From assembly GCA_043777375.1 (NCBI GenBank), contig JAYWHX010000168.1, positions 1-64,000 of the forward strand: DNA of 64,000 nt, in the 5' to 3' direction. The notes beneath the pieces were generated by a model that was not told where the DNA came from, made no database searches, and was given only the letters and a program-made list of their open reading frames with translations. The DNA is from TH-plancto1 sp043777375 (lineage in GTDB: Bacteria > Planctomycetota > Planctomycetia > Planctomycetales > Planctomycetaceae). Positions 34,916 through 43,737 of this stretch are shown piece after piece. The position numbers and the translations under genes were made by a program. Position 1 is the stretch's first letter. Each line of letters begins with the position of its first letter.

Positions 34916-35360
34916 GGCTGACCTTTTGGAAAATCCCACTCCGCCACAGATCCCGAGGACGAATGCTCCCGGACGGCGAAGTGAATTGCTGTGGAACTGC
35001 GAGAGGGAGAACTCGATCCCGCGCTGTGGAACCCAGCGAGACAAGACCGAGCCAGTCGAGGTCACCCGCGCCGAGAGGTGTCCCCGTCTCCCTTATCCCC
35101 CGTTCGACACGTGGGAGTTGCGACAAAGACGAAACACCATCCCAGCCCCGATGACCGGTCGGGAAGAGTTTATGACTTGGGAAAACCGGATGATAGCGAG
35201 GGGCCGCTCAAACACGCCGGGAGATCAGGAATAGATGCACAGTCCCCCGGAACAATCCGACCCACGGTCATCCCATTCTATCCCCAGATTGCCCGCCGGT
35301 CAGACCTTTTTTGATTCCGTGATCGCACGCCGCTTGGCAGATACACAGGTCCTCACAGCC
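34916..35360. other. gap upstream of the secretion cluster
   Basis: I see no gene or clear repeat. It must contain the promoter for the minus-strand cluster and the 3' end of the surface-protein transcript, but no convincing terminator or promoter could be picked out. Confidence 0.4.
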
Positions 35361-38300
35361 CTACAAGTGATTCACACGCCCGATAACTCGAGAGCGAAGG
35401 TCTGTGGAAAACAGGAGGAGCCAGTCGTCGGCGACGCTATTAGTGATGGTGTCGATGGCGGCATCGTTGTGGACGGTTCCGGGACGGACGACGTCGCTAA
35501 TCAACCGGTAGGAGCCATTCAATCCGCCGGGTAGGGCACCAGTCAGGTGGTCGATGCGGGTGGAAACGGGGGTCGCCGAGGCCCACTCTTTTCGGATCGC
35601 CAACAGCGCAGCGGGATTCTTGTCGAAGTCGGTGGTGCCTCCGATCAACAGGTCACCTTGGCGGGCGCCCCTCAAGACATCGACACCAGCTCCACCGATC
35701 AGAAGGCTGCGTGAGCCATCGGCGGTCAGACTGTCGTTGCCATCGCCACCGACGAGCACGCCTCGCCCAAACAGGGTGTCATTACCCGCCTCGCCAAACA
35801 TCAGATTCTCGCCCAAAGCACCGTACAGCTTGTCGTTACCAGCCCCCCCGTAGAGGGTGTCGAGGGAGCCATTTCCGTGGATCGTGTCATCGCCTTCGCC
35901 GCCGCGCAGCTGATCATGGCCACCACCGCCGGTCAGAGTGTCCTGGCCTGCATCGCCGTCAATCCAAGTGGGCAGTGTGATTCGACTTTCCACGGTGATG
36001 CGGTCGTTGCCTTCTCGTCCGGACACGACGATGCGCGAAGTCGGATAAAGCACGGGGCCGCGTACTCCGTTTCGTCGCACAACGACTCCATTATCCGATT
36101 TGGAGACCACAATCACATCGTTGCCACTGGTTCCGTTGATCAACAACATGGTCTGACCGGGGTGATCGGGATCAGCCACGACCTGCACACCGCTGGTCAC
36201 GGAGGTTGCGACAAAGACCAAGTGGTCCTCGACCTCGCCATCCGCTGCTAGTCCCGTGGCGGCCAGGCCACCCGCAGTCGAGACACGGAAGCGAGCTGCG
36301 CGGCTGCCCGCTACGGCATTCGCGGGGACGGTGAACGAAACTGTGTTCGCCCCCGCGATAAGGGCCAATCCGCCCAACGGAGTGATCCGCTCATTGGCGT
36401 TGAAGACCCCATTTCCATTGAAGTCGATAAACGCATCCAGCTTCCCGGCCTGCGAAGCTGTCACCGTGACCGTGCCCCCCTGATTCGTGTACAGCACAGT
36501 GGGCAGCGAGACGCCGTCGTCCAGTTCATCGCTATTGGCCGCTGCGCCAGGAATGCCATTGAAGTCCTTCGAAACCCCGGCTCCTAGAAACAACGATCCG
36601 CCCGTCAGATGCCGCGCTCCATCGCTGAGTAAAGTCGTCCCGAACGAGTCCGGCAGATCACCAAAGTCCACGGGATCAAACTGGGAACCCACACGCACAC
36701 GACCGCCACCGTCCGACAGGAATCTGGTGTAATAAGTTCCATGGACGGAGTCCAAAACGACTCGATCTTGAAGCCCCGAATCACGTGAGGCTCCGATTAG
36801 ACTATTGAGGGCACTGACAACACCCCGAACCCCTTTGGTCCCGCTGCCCCACGCCACAGCTCCCGCGTACCGAGTCGCTCCTTGGAACCAGTGCTGCAAT
36901 GTGACGATGTAATTGCCGTTACCGAGAGCTGTGACGCCAGACCCACCAACAAAGTCGCCTGATTTACTGCCAGCGAGGCTATTGGTCGCGCGGACGATAC
37001 CGCTAATTCCGCTGGCCCCACTGCCCCAGGTCACTGCTCCCGCGTCAATCACGGCTCCGTTGTTCCAGAACGGGCTCGTGACAACGTAGTTTCCGTTACT
37101 GAGCAATGTGATACCTTCGCCCACAAAATCGTATGAAATGTTGCCTATTAAGCTATTTGCAGCGCTAATGACACCCGAGACGCCGCTGGTTCCGCTACCC
37201 CATGTCACGGCGCCCGCATCGACCGCCGTTCCATTGTCCCAACGCGAATTCTGGACAAGATAGTTACCGTTGCTTAAAGTCACGATCTTTTTAGAACTGG
37301 AGTCATCATTGGCTGTGCTACCCACTAAGCTGTTGATTACACTAACGACTCCAGAGATGCCAGCCGTTCCATTGCCCCACGTCACGGCACCCATTGCGCG
37401 GTTCCATCTGGGTGAATTCACAACGTAGTTGCCGTTGCTGAGTGGCGTCACGTCAGACGAGCCAATCAGGTCACCTCCTGCGCTGCCGACGAGACTATTG
37501 GCGGAGCTCACGAAACCCGAAATGCCAGTCGTTCCACTGCCCCAGGTCACCGCTCCGATTCCGCGGTTCCATCCGGGTGAATTCACAACGTAGTTACCGT
37601 TACTGAGTGGCGTCACGGAAGACGAGCCAATCAGGTCACCTCCTGCGCTACCGACGAGACTGTTGGCGGAGCTCACGAGACCTGAGATGCCAGTCGTTCC
37701 ACTGCCCCATGTCACCGCTCCAGCTTCCCTGGCGGCACCATTGCTCCAGCCGGGTGAATTCACAACGTAGTTACCGTTACTGAGTGGCGTCACGTAAGAC
37801 GAGCCAATCAGGTCACCCGCTGCGCTACCGACGAGACTGTTGGCGGAGCTCACGAGACCTGAGATGCCAGTCGTTCCACTGCCCCATGTCACTGCTCCAG
37901 CATTTTTGGCGGTTCCGTTGCTCCAGTTAAATGACACGACGACGTAGTTGCCGTTACTGAAAACCGAACTGTACCAGCCAACTTGATCGAATTGGTTTTC
38001 ACCGACCAGACTATTGAAGGCACTCACAACTCCCGAGACGCCGCTGGTTCCGCTGCCCCATGTCGAGGCTCCCGCATGTGTAGCGGCTCCGTTGCTCCAA
38101 TACGGGCTACTGACAACATAGTTGCCATTGCTAAGCAGCGCGACACCAGTTCCAATGACATTGTAGCCAACTCGGTCACCGGTTGTGCTGCCGACGAGGC
38201 TATTGGCGGCACTGATGGCTCCCGAGACACCGCTGGTCCCATTCCCCCAAGTGACAGCTCCCGCGTCGATGGCAGCTCCGTTGTCCCAGTCCGGAGAACT

Positions 38301-39737
38301 TACGAGATAATTACCGTTACTGAGGCGCGTGATATTTCCACTGCCCAAGTGGTCCTCCTGCGTACTCCCGACCAAACTGTTCGCAGCACCAAGCACCCCG
38401 AAGGTCGGCCTTGTCGCTGACATCCAAGTCACCGCACCAGTATCGGCCTCAGTGCCGTTGTCCCAATACGGACTCGACATGACGAGATTGCCATTGTTGA
38501 GGATAGTGAATAAACCGCTACCGACGCGGTCCCCCGCATGGCTGCCCACGAGACTATTGCTAGCTTGAACCTTCCCCCGAGTCCCCACTGCCCCATCTCC
38601 CCAAGTGACTGCCCCATACCCTCCAGCAATGGCGTTCCAATCTTGACTGAGCACTATATAATTACCGTTGTCGAGCACCTTGATACCGTTGCTGCTGACC
38701 CTGTCACCCAGAGAGCCAATCAAGCTATTCGCCGATCCGACCACACCGAACGTGCCTGTCGCCCCATTGCCCCAAGTGGCCGCACCGGAATCATCATCCG
38801 CGATTGAATCCGTTGGATTGTCCCACTCCGGGCTCGCCAAAACGAAGTTCCCGTTCGTCAGGGACTGTACGGAAAACCCAACGGAATCCCCAGGCGTGCT
38901 GCCAGTCAGGCTATTCGCCGCACTGACGACCCCGATCACTCCCGTGGCCCCATTCCCCCAGGTGGCCGCACCTCGGGTCGAGTTCCAATGGTAGCTCTTG
39001 GCCAAATAGTTTCCATTTCCCAGCGAAATCACTCCGCCAGCACCAATCTGGTCGCCCTCATGAGATCCGACGAGGCTATTTGTCTCGTTCACTTCTCCCG
39101 CTAAGCCGCTGACTCCACTGACCCAAGTTACGGCGCCAGCATCTACGACAGAGCCATTGTCCCACCTCAGACTCGTCACAACGAAATTCCCATTCCCCAG
39201 CAGCACGATGCGACTTGCGCCGACACTGTCGTACGCTTGGCTGCCAACCAAGCTATTCGCCGCGCTGACGACTCCGGAGACCCCAGTGGTTCCACTCCCC
39301 CACGTGACTGCACCGGCGTCAGCTGCAGAGCCGTTGTCCCAATACAGACTTTGAATAACGAAGTTTCCGTTTGCCAGCGCAAGAGCCCCGCCAACCCCAA
39401 TAATGTCACCAGCATGCGACCCGCGCAGCGTACTGATCAGGGCCCCGGTCGCTCCATTAAACAGGTACACTGCCCCTGCATTGGACCCACCCGCATCGTC
39501 GAACGGCGACGTGACCACAACATTCCCGGTACTCAGCGGAACGACAGAGTCTCCAAACCGATTCCCTTCGTGCGGGTTCGGATCGACGAACTCTGCGAAC
39601 GCCGTCAGCAGCGTTCGCTGCTCCAGCGCAGCTGTCATCGCCAACGTCCACTGCCTCCGCCGATTCACAGGCCGCTGCACAGAACGCCACTTCCCGACCA
39701 CCCAGCTGCGAACAGTGTGCATGAACATAACGATCAT
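35361..39737 (-). CDS. large tandem-repeat surface protein with LEPR-XLL-like start, GEVED domain and RTX repeats
   Basis: The 1458-aa protein begins with ALEQRTLLTA, a degenerate form of the LEPR-XLL motif found near the N-terminus of planctomycete exported proteins. Residues about 100-1000 consist of roughly twenty repeats of 45-59 aa built on the pattern LSNGNYVVxSPxWDNG...AGAVTWGSGTSGVSGVVSAANSLVGS..GD.VG. This may be the DUF5649-type repeat. Next is a GEVED domain (VDFGDLPDSFGT, AFIDFNGNGVF, ending DGEVEDH). The C-terminal 250 residues hold haemolysin-type calcium repeats (GGEGDDTIHGN, GGAGNDKLYGA, GEAGNDTLFGR). The design points to a calcium-stabilised adhesin or cell-surface fibre. It lies just upstream of the secretion cluster, on the same strand, and could be a client of it. 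Confidence 0.85.
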   Translation of the reverse strand: MIVMFMHTVRSWVVGKWRSVQRPVNRRRQWTLAMTAALEQRTLLTAFAEFVDPNPHEGNRFGDSVVPLSTGNVVVTSPFDDAGGSNAGAVYLFNGATGALISTLRGSHAGDIIGVGGALALANGNFVIQSLYWDNGSAADAGAVTWGSGTTGVSGVVSAANSLVGSQAYDSVGASRIVLLGNGNFVVTSLRWDNGSVVDAGAVTWVSGVSGLAGEVNETNSLVGSHEGDQIGAGGVISLGNGNYLAKSYHWNSTRGAATWGNGATGVIGVVSAANSLTGSTPGDSVGFSVQSLTNGNFVLASPEWDNPTDSIADDDSGAATWGNGATGTFGVVGSANSLIGSLGDRVSSNGIKVLDNGNYIVLSQDWNAIAGGYGAVTWGDGAVGTRGKVQASNSLVGSHAGDRVGSGLFTILNNGNLVMSSPYWDNGTEADTGAVTWMSATRPTFGVLGAANSLVGSTQEDHLGSGNITRLSNGNYLVSSPDWDNGAAIDAGAVTWGNGTSGVSGAISAANSLVGSTTGDRVGYNVIGTGVALLSNGNYVVSSPYWSNGAATHAGASTWGSGTSGVSGVVSAFNSLVGENQFDQVGWYSSVFSNGNYVVVSFNWSNGTAKNAGAVTWGSGTTGISGLVSSANSLVGSAAGDLIGSSYVTPLSNGNYVVNSPGWSNGAAREAGAVTWGSGTTGISGLVSSANSLVGSAGGDLIGSSSVTPLSNGNYVVNSPGWNRGIGAVTWGSGTTGISGFVSSANSLVGSAGGDLIGSSDVTPLSNGNYVVNSPRWNRAMGAVTWGNGTAGISGVVSVINSLVGSTANDDSSSKKIVTLSNGNYLVQNSRWDNGTAVDAGAVTWGSGTSGVSGVISAANSLIGNISYDFVGEGITLLSNGNYVVTSPFWNNGAVIDAGAVTWGSGASGISGIVRATNSLAGSKSGDFVGGSGVTALGNGNYIVTLQHWFQGATRYAGAVAWGSGTKGVRGVVSALNSLIGASRDSGLQDRVVLDSVHGTYYTRFLSDGGGRVRVGSQFDPVDFGDLPDSFGTTLLSDGARHLTGGSLFLGAGVSKDFNGIPGAAANSDELDDGVSLPTVLYTNQGGTVTVTASQAGKLDAFIDFNGNGVFNANERITPLGGLALIAGANTVSFTVPANAVAGSRAARFRVSTAGGLAATGLAADGEVEDHLVFVATSVTSGVQVVADPDHPGQTMLLINGTSGNDVIVVSKSDNGVVVRRNGVRGPVLYPTSRIVVSGREGNDRITVESRITLPTWIDGDAGQDTLTGGGGHDQLRGGEGDDTIHGNGSLDTLYGGAGNDKLYGALGENLMFGEAGNDTLFGRGVLVGGDGNDSLTADGSRSLLIGGAGVDVLRGARQGDLLIGGTTDFDKNPAALLAIRKEWASATPVSTRIDHLTGALPGGLNGSYRLISDVVRPGTVHNDAAIDTITNSVADDWLLLFSTDLRSRVIGRVNHL
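36780..39420 (-). repeat. tandem coding repeats of the surface protein
   Basis: The repeat is visible in DNA as well as protein. The most similar units lie between about 37420 and 37900, where the CACAACGTAGTT(A/G)CCGTT block recurs at spacings of about 165 and 177 bases with long identical runs. That points to recent duplication. Two of these units have lost the SNGAAREA-type segment and encode a shortened WNRGIGAVTW or WNRAMGAVTW version. Confidence 0.8.
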
Positions 39738-40104
39738 CCGGAATAAAGGTGCAGGGGGATCTCTAAGGGAATCAAGCGACAGTGCGGCGGATCACCACGC
39801 AGCGAATCAGGACACCTGCCGCGAAACGCAGCAGCCGTTGACCTCGATTCGATCCGTGAGCTCGGTGATGCAGATGGAACGCATCTCTCATGCCTAATCT
39901 CAAGTGACACCATATCGAATGAGGATCTCGGTCGGAATCTTCATTCCCTGTGCGTACTATGTGATCGAGGGCTCCTTCGATCACTTTGCTCCGCTCGACT
40001 CCCTGGACATACCAGCTGCAATGCGTTTGAACCCCGGGATTCACTGATCATTGATTGGTTTCACATGTCTGCTGGTCTTCAAGCACTTCACAGAGAGGCC
40101 AGCG
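39738..40104. other. gap upstream of the surface-protein gene
   Basis: No protein-like frame and no repeat is apparent. It should contain the divergent promoters for the minus-strand surface protein and for the broken SPFH-type gene. Confidence 0.4.
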
Positions 40105-40185
40105 ATGGGACTATTCGACAAACTACACGGAGAACTCGTCAATATCATCGAGTGGGTCGACCACTCGCGGGGTGGCCCCGGTTGA
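40105..40185 (+). pseudogene. 5' remnant of an SPFH/band-7 domain gene cut by a repeat
   Basis: From ATG 40105 the frame reads MGLFDKLHGELVNIIEWVDH, then SRGGPG and a stop. The first 22 residues match the very conserved N-terminus of bacterial SPFH-domain proteins of the YdjI type, from memory of that family. GAGAGG sits about nine bases upstream, so the translation start was once real. Similarity ends exactly where the GGGTGGC-headed repeat begins (about 40170). No remainder of the SPFH domain can be found downstream in any frame. Confidence 0.6.
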
Positions 40186-40310
40186 TTCGCTTTAGAATCT
40201 ACCGAGGTGGCATTGCCACAGGAAGTTTTTGTACCATGATCCCTCTTCGGGAGAACCTCTGGTGCCACTGGCACACCGGTAGGCTCAAAGCCGCCAACCG
40301 GTGCTACCCT
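40171..40310. repeat. BIME-like pair of F2 hairpins (copies 2 and 3)
   Basis: Copy 2 (40176-40207, plus strand) folds as CCCCGGT / ACCGAGG (one mismatch), a T-T mismatch, GATTC / GAATC and a GCTTTA loop. Copy 3 (40274-40303, minus strand) folds as CACCGGT / ACCGGTG, T-T mismatch, GGC / GCC, and a GCTTTG loop closed by a G-A mismatch. They face each other about 66 bases apart, like bacterial interspersed mosaic elements. The outer edges carry GGGGTGGC and, inverted, GCTACCCT. Confidence 0.75.
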
Positions 40311-40500
40311 GCTGGCCTGCCCCTCTGGTATGGACCATCACAACTCGCCTCCCTCACCTCCGTTACTCCCAGCGACCAGGACGACAACGTGATCGACGCC
40401 GAGTTTGAGCAGAAGAGATCGGAGAAATCCGAAAAGCCCTGGTGATCCAACTCGTGGCTTTTTGCGTTACCCTGTCACAGAGTGTCGGTCTCAGATCTCC

Positions 40501-40526
40501 GTTCCAAGCGAGAGCTTGGGGATGAG
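40501..40526. repeat. short palindrome GTTCCAAGC..GAGCTTGG (family F10, copy 1)
   Basis: The sequence GTTCCAAGCGAGAGCTTGGG is an imperfect palindrome and matches 41087-41113. The two copies flank the small gene starting at 40572. Confidence 0.5.
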
Positions 40527-40571
40527 GGGTCCGATAATTCCGGCTGCTCAACACTTACGGGGAGAATCGTC

Positions 40572-40991
40572 ATGCAAGAGATATTGGTGGCTATCCTTGC
40601 ATGGTTAATGCCTACAGCTTATTCCGCTTATAAAAAGCGATGTGATGCAAAGACTTCTGTAAGCTTGGCGCGGAGCGAGGAAGTGCATAATTGGGGTTGG
40701 GATGGACAAACACTTCTCAAGAAACTTATCTCCCTCGACAAGAAAGTGATCGGCAGCACGCTCACAGACGAAAGAGAAGGCACCATACAGCAATGGGCAC
40801 CAATTTTCACGGCACACCCGGACTGTTGGGTTCTGCTCGTCAAAGGCCCTCGGAAAATCATCGTCGGGTGGCGGGGTCAGGAGGCTTGGCGGATGGCCCC
40901 GACTGATGGGGGCGGTGGGCGAGCGGGTTGGCCAGAGTCGCGACGGGCGGGTTGCGTCTTCCCACGCCGGGGCCATCCGCTGCGCTACTGA
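40572..40991 (+). pseudogene. small membrane-anchored protein truncated by an F3 repeat
   Basis: The frame encodes 139 aa and begins MQEILVAILAWLMPTAYSAY, a signal-anchor-like helix, with a strong GGGGAG ribosome site before the ATG. Residues up to about 98 look natural; the TIQQWAPIFTAHPDCWVLLV then KGPRKIIVGW segment is reminiscent of an N-acyltransferase strand, but I cannot assign it. From about base 40866 onward the codons lie entirely inside an F3 inverted-repeat element, so the last 40 or so residues are not native. The original gene has probably lost its 3' part. Confidence 0.5.
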
Positions 40992-41002
40992 CCCCTCCAC
41001 CC
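40866..41002. repeat. 137-bp inverted-repeat element (family F3, copy 2)
   Basis: The left arm begins GGGTGGCGGGGTCAGGAGGC; the right arm ends TACTGACCCCTCCACCC. The arms pair at most positions. The left arm agrees with the reversed right arm of the 5857-5985 copy at 33 of 36 bases. The element interrupts the frame that starts at 40572. Confidence 0.8.
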
Positions 41003-41086
41003 GCGTTTGCTCCCAGGAGTCGTGACTCACTGGCCGTTAAGTGAGTCGTTGAGCACGCGAGGCGAAGCAGAGCTTTGAGGATAGGC

Positions 41087-41113
41087 GTTCCCAAGCCGGA
41101 GCTTGGAATCGAG
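41087..41113. repeat. short palindrome (family F10, copy 2)
   Basis: GTTCCCAAGCCGGAGCTTGG followed by AATCGAG aligns with 40501-40526 with few differences. It lies just past the bestrophin-like gene's stop. Confidence 0.5.
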
Positions 41114-41127
41114 AGTATCGCGGTGTC

Positions 41128-42027
41128 TCAATCCGCCCCGACCACGGGTTCGCCGAATTGTAGTGCCAACAGATTCTGCTCAATCGTCTCGCAAATCTTC
41201 TCCAGTGGCAGGTCGTTGGTGTCCTCGCCGAAGGGGTCTTCGATCTCGACGCCGATCTCTTCGATGCCGAAGAGGATATACGCCACCACCAGCGTGACGG
41301 GAATCGTCACCAGACCGAAGCGGTTGACGAGCGCGAAGGGGAGTGTGAAGCAGTAGACCATCAGAGCTCGCCGCAGGTGAACAGCGTATGCAAATGGCAG
41401 CGGCGTCGAACGAATCCGCTCGCAGGCTCCGCAGTAACCGGTCAGCGATTGGACATTCTGGTCCATGCTTTGCAGCTGATGACTGTCGATGAGATCACTC
41501 TTCCGGGCCACTTGGATGAGGTCCGTGATCCGGCACAGGACGGCGAGCGGGACGTGATTCGAATTGAGGGCAGTTGTCGCCTCAGGTCCGGGGAGTTGCT
41601 TCTGCATCGGTCCCAGATCGGGAGTACCTCCCCGCAGTCGCGACATCGTGCTATAGGCAAATGCGATCGTCCAGAGGATCGTCTCATTCGCCAAGTCGCG
41701 ATCTTTCGCCAGCCAAGACGCCGCCTGTCGCGCGAGATTGCGAGTCTCGTTGACGATCCCGCCCCACAGCTTCCGTCCCTCCCAGAACCGGTCGTACGAC
41801 GCATTGGTCCGAAACACAAGCAGCAACCCCAGCGACGTTCCGATCAGGGAGTGAGCTGTCTCCGGGATCGCCAGATTGTCGAGCCAGTGGTCGCCGTAGA
41901 GATACAGCAGCGTGATGACAGTGGCCCAGATGACGCAGGCGGTGACGCGCCCGAGAATTTCGTGGACCAGCGACCCCTCAATGTCAAAGAGATGACTGGT
42001 CCAGTCGTGCGGATCGTAATTCGACAT
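41128..42027 (-). CDS. bestrophin-family anion channel protein
   Basis: The 299-aa membrane protein belongs to the bestrophin/UPF0187 family (YneE type), pentameric anion or cation channels. Four hydrophobic segments are visible, including VIWATVITLLYLYGDHW, TSLGLLLVFR and FALVNRFGLVTIPVTLVVAY. The family signature FRTNASYDRFWEGRKLWGGI is intact near residue 72. GIEEIGVEIEDPFGEDTNDL near residue 250 matches the typical C-terminal acidic segment. The length is normal. It stands alone, and no regulator is evident. Confidence 0.92.
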   Translation of the reverse strand: MSNYDPHDWTSHLFDIEGSLVHEILGRVTACVIWATVITLLYLYGDHWLDNLAIPETAHSLIGTSLGLLLVFRTNASYDRFWEGRKLWGGIVNETRNLARQAASWLAKDRDLANETILWTIAFAYSTMSRLRGGTPDLGPMQKQLPGPEATTALNSNHVPLAVLCRITDLIQVARKSDLIDSHQLQSMDQNVQSLTGYCGACERIRSTPLPFAYAVHLRRALMVYCFTLPFALVNRFGLVTIPVTLVVAYILFGIEEIGVEIEDPFGEDTNDLPLEKICETIEQNLLALQFGEPVVGAD

Positions 42028-42307
42028 CGTCAGGCCGTTCGGAGGTCGTGTGCAGGGCGTCGAGGGAGTACGTGGGCTTTTGTCTGCGGCGTATCGTCTA
42101 CATTCGGCTGTGGATTTCCAAGTCCTCCCCCACGGGAGTGCCTTTTGATTGGCGTCACAGGCGAACAGATGATTGCCACAAATGGCCGATCACTCTGTTG
42201 GGGGCAACCTCACATCAGATAAACTGAGGCTCCTGACATGCGAACCTATTGAGTGAGTTGCATGTCCCCGATGCGTTCGCACCTCAACCCAAGTTGTTTG
42301 CCACAGC

Positions 42308-42748
42308 ATGTCCTCCGCACCCGAATGGCTCGAAATCAACTCCCAGTTTCGGATTCCACTGTCCGAACTCGAGTTCGCGTTCGCGCGCAGTTCGGGGCCG
42401 GGCGGGCAAAACGTGAACAAGGTCAGCTCCAAGGCTCAGCTGCGATGGCGACCGGGGGACTCGCTGTCGATTCCCGAAGAGCTGCGGTTTCGGGTCTTGA
42501 CCAAGCTGGAACCACAGCTGACCGTGGACGGCGATTTGCTGGTCATTTCGCAGTTGTATCGAGATCAGCCGAGGAACAAGGACGACTGCTTGGAGAAGTT
42601 GCGGGCGATTGTGGTGGCCTCGCTGGTCGTGCCCAAGGCTCGCAAGAAATCGAAACCGTCGCGAGCGGCCAAGGCTCGCCGCCTGAAAGAGAAGAAGATC
42701 GGCTCCGCGAAGAAGGAACAGCGCCGCAGCCCAGGCGCGGACGACTGA
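42308..42748 (+). CDS. arfB: alternative ribosome-rescue peptidyl-tRNA hydrolase ArfB
   Basis: The 146-aa protein is a codon-independent release factor homologue that frees stalled ribosomes. The catalytic GGQ motif lies in SSGPGGQNVNKVSSKAQLRW at about residues 27-46. The C-terminal tail is rich in Lys and Arg (KARKKSKPSRAAKARRLKEK), as needed to enter the empty mRNA channel. Its length matches ArfB/YaeJ (about 140 aa) and excludes RF1 or RF2, which have an additional codon-recognition domain. It stands alone, upstream of the folate cyclo-ligase gene with a gap of 181 bases. Confidence 0.95.
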   Translation: MSSAPEWLEINSQFRIPLSELEFAFARSSGPGGQNVNKVSSKAQLRWRPGDSLSIPEELRFRVLTKLEPQLTVDGDLLVISQLYRDQPRNKDDCLEKLRAIVVASLVVPKARKKSKPSRAAKARRLKEKKIGSAKKEQRRSPGADD

Positions 42749-42929
42749 TCAAACTGTTCGTAGGACACACGCCTGTCTATTTTCGACGAGAGAGAATGCC
42801 TGTCAGGCGGGATCATTCGAGGGAATTTTGACCTCGCAAGATAGCCAACCGCCGTGCGAGGCTTAGAATGCATGCGTCGCCTGAGCCGGGACGGTTACCC
42901 GAGATCGCGACCCCCGGGAATACTCCAGC

Positions 42930-43535
42930 ATGTCGACCGCCGCCCAGCTGTCCGAATTGAAGACTCAAATCCGCGAGCAGGCTCATGCCGCCCGGAAAGA
43001 CCAGGCTGACAAGGACGGGGTCAGTCAGACGATCGTCGATCGTTTTATGCAACTGCCTGAGTATCAGTCGGCCAAGACAGTGATGTTTTACGTCGATGTC
43101 CGGACTGAAGTTCGCACCCGGCAGGCACTGCCGGCAGCTCTGGCCAGCGGCAAGCGAATTGTGATCCCGTACTGTGTGGATGGCGAATTGGAACTGTTCC
43201 ATCTGGAGTCGATGGATGAACTGGAGTTGGGGATGTACCGCATCCTCGAACCGAAAGCGGAACTGCGAGGGATCGCCGCCAAGAACACTCCGGTCGAGGA
43301 ACTCGATCTGGTGATGGTTCCCGGTGTCGCGTTCGACCGCCGGGGTGGCCGGACAGGCCATGGCAAGGGCTATTACGACAAGTTGTTGGAACACGCCCTC
43401 GCCAAGACCCCTCTGATCGCACTGGCCTTCGAATGTCAGCTGTTTCCGGAGATCCCGATGCAGGCTCACGACATCTTCATGGACAAGGTCGTGACGGAAG
43501 TGGCTGTGTACGACGGGCTGGGGCGCACGAAGTAG
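42930..43535 (+). CDS. 5-formyltetrahydrofolate cyclo-ligase
   Basis: The 201-aa enzyme converts 5-formyl-THF plus ATP to 5,10-methenyl-THF in one-carbon metabolism. The signature VMVPGVAFDRRGGRTGHGKG followed by YYDKLL is intact near residues 130-152. The N-terminal KTQIREQAHAARKDQ helix and the VMFYVDVRTEV strand fit the family, and the length is normal. The gene is cytoplasmic and housekeeping. The ribosome site is weak. In several bacteria this gene follows 6S RNA, but I could not recognise such an RNA in the gap before it. Confidence 0.95.
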   Translation: MSTAAQLSELKTQIREQAHAARKDQADKDGVSQTIVDRFMQLPEYQSAKTVMFYVDVRTEVRTRQALPAALASGKRIVIPYCVDGELELFHLESMDELELGMYRILEPKAELRGIAAKNTPVEELDLVMVPGVAFDRRGGRTGHGKGYYDKLLEHALAKTPLIALAFECQLFPEIPMQAHDIFMDKVVTEVAVYDGLGRTK

Positions 43536-43649
43536 AGCGGGACTGGTTACGTTCTATGTCACCGGACTTACCGAGTCTCGGTGATTCGTTCCAAGTTCGA
43601 CTTGGCGAGAGTTCGACGCCAGCCATGCGACTTGTCGCGATGTGCACAA

Positions 43650-43685
43650 ACATACAAAACAGCACCGGACTCGAAGAATCCGGTG
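43650..43685 (-). terminator. rho-independent terminator of the DUF6800 gene
   Basis: CACCGGA pairs with TCCGGTG (43663-43685), and on the minus strand CTGTTTTGTATG follows. It lies about 50 bases past the stop of the small gene at 43738-43905. Confidence 0.5.
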
Positions 43686-43737
43686 GCTTTACTCTGAGGC
43701 TGCAGATACGGATTCGATGCCGTTCTACGAACCCGAA

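Noticed and set aside
36780..39420. CRISPR-like array of regular repeats
   Set aside because: The repeats are 135-177 bases, coding in one frame, and there are no short unique spacers.
40374..40445. DNVIDAEFEQKRSEKSEKPW-type tail resembling the DnaK C-terminus
   Set aside because: Only about 23 residues in a frame with no other coding signal; too short to call a DnaK remnant.
40605..41030. 141-aa minus-strand frame
   Set aside because: It crosses the F3 repeat and lies antisense to the better-supported frame with a ribosome site at 40572.
42749..42929. 6S RNA before the 5-formyl-THF cyclo-ligase gene
   Set aside because: I could not fold the region into the long bulged hairpin of 6S RNA; gene position alone is not evidence.
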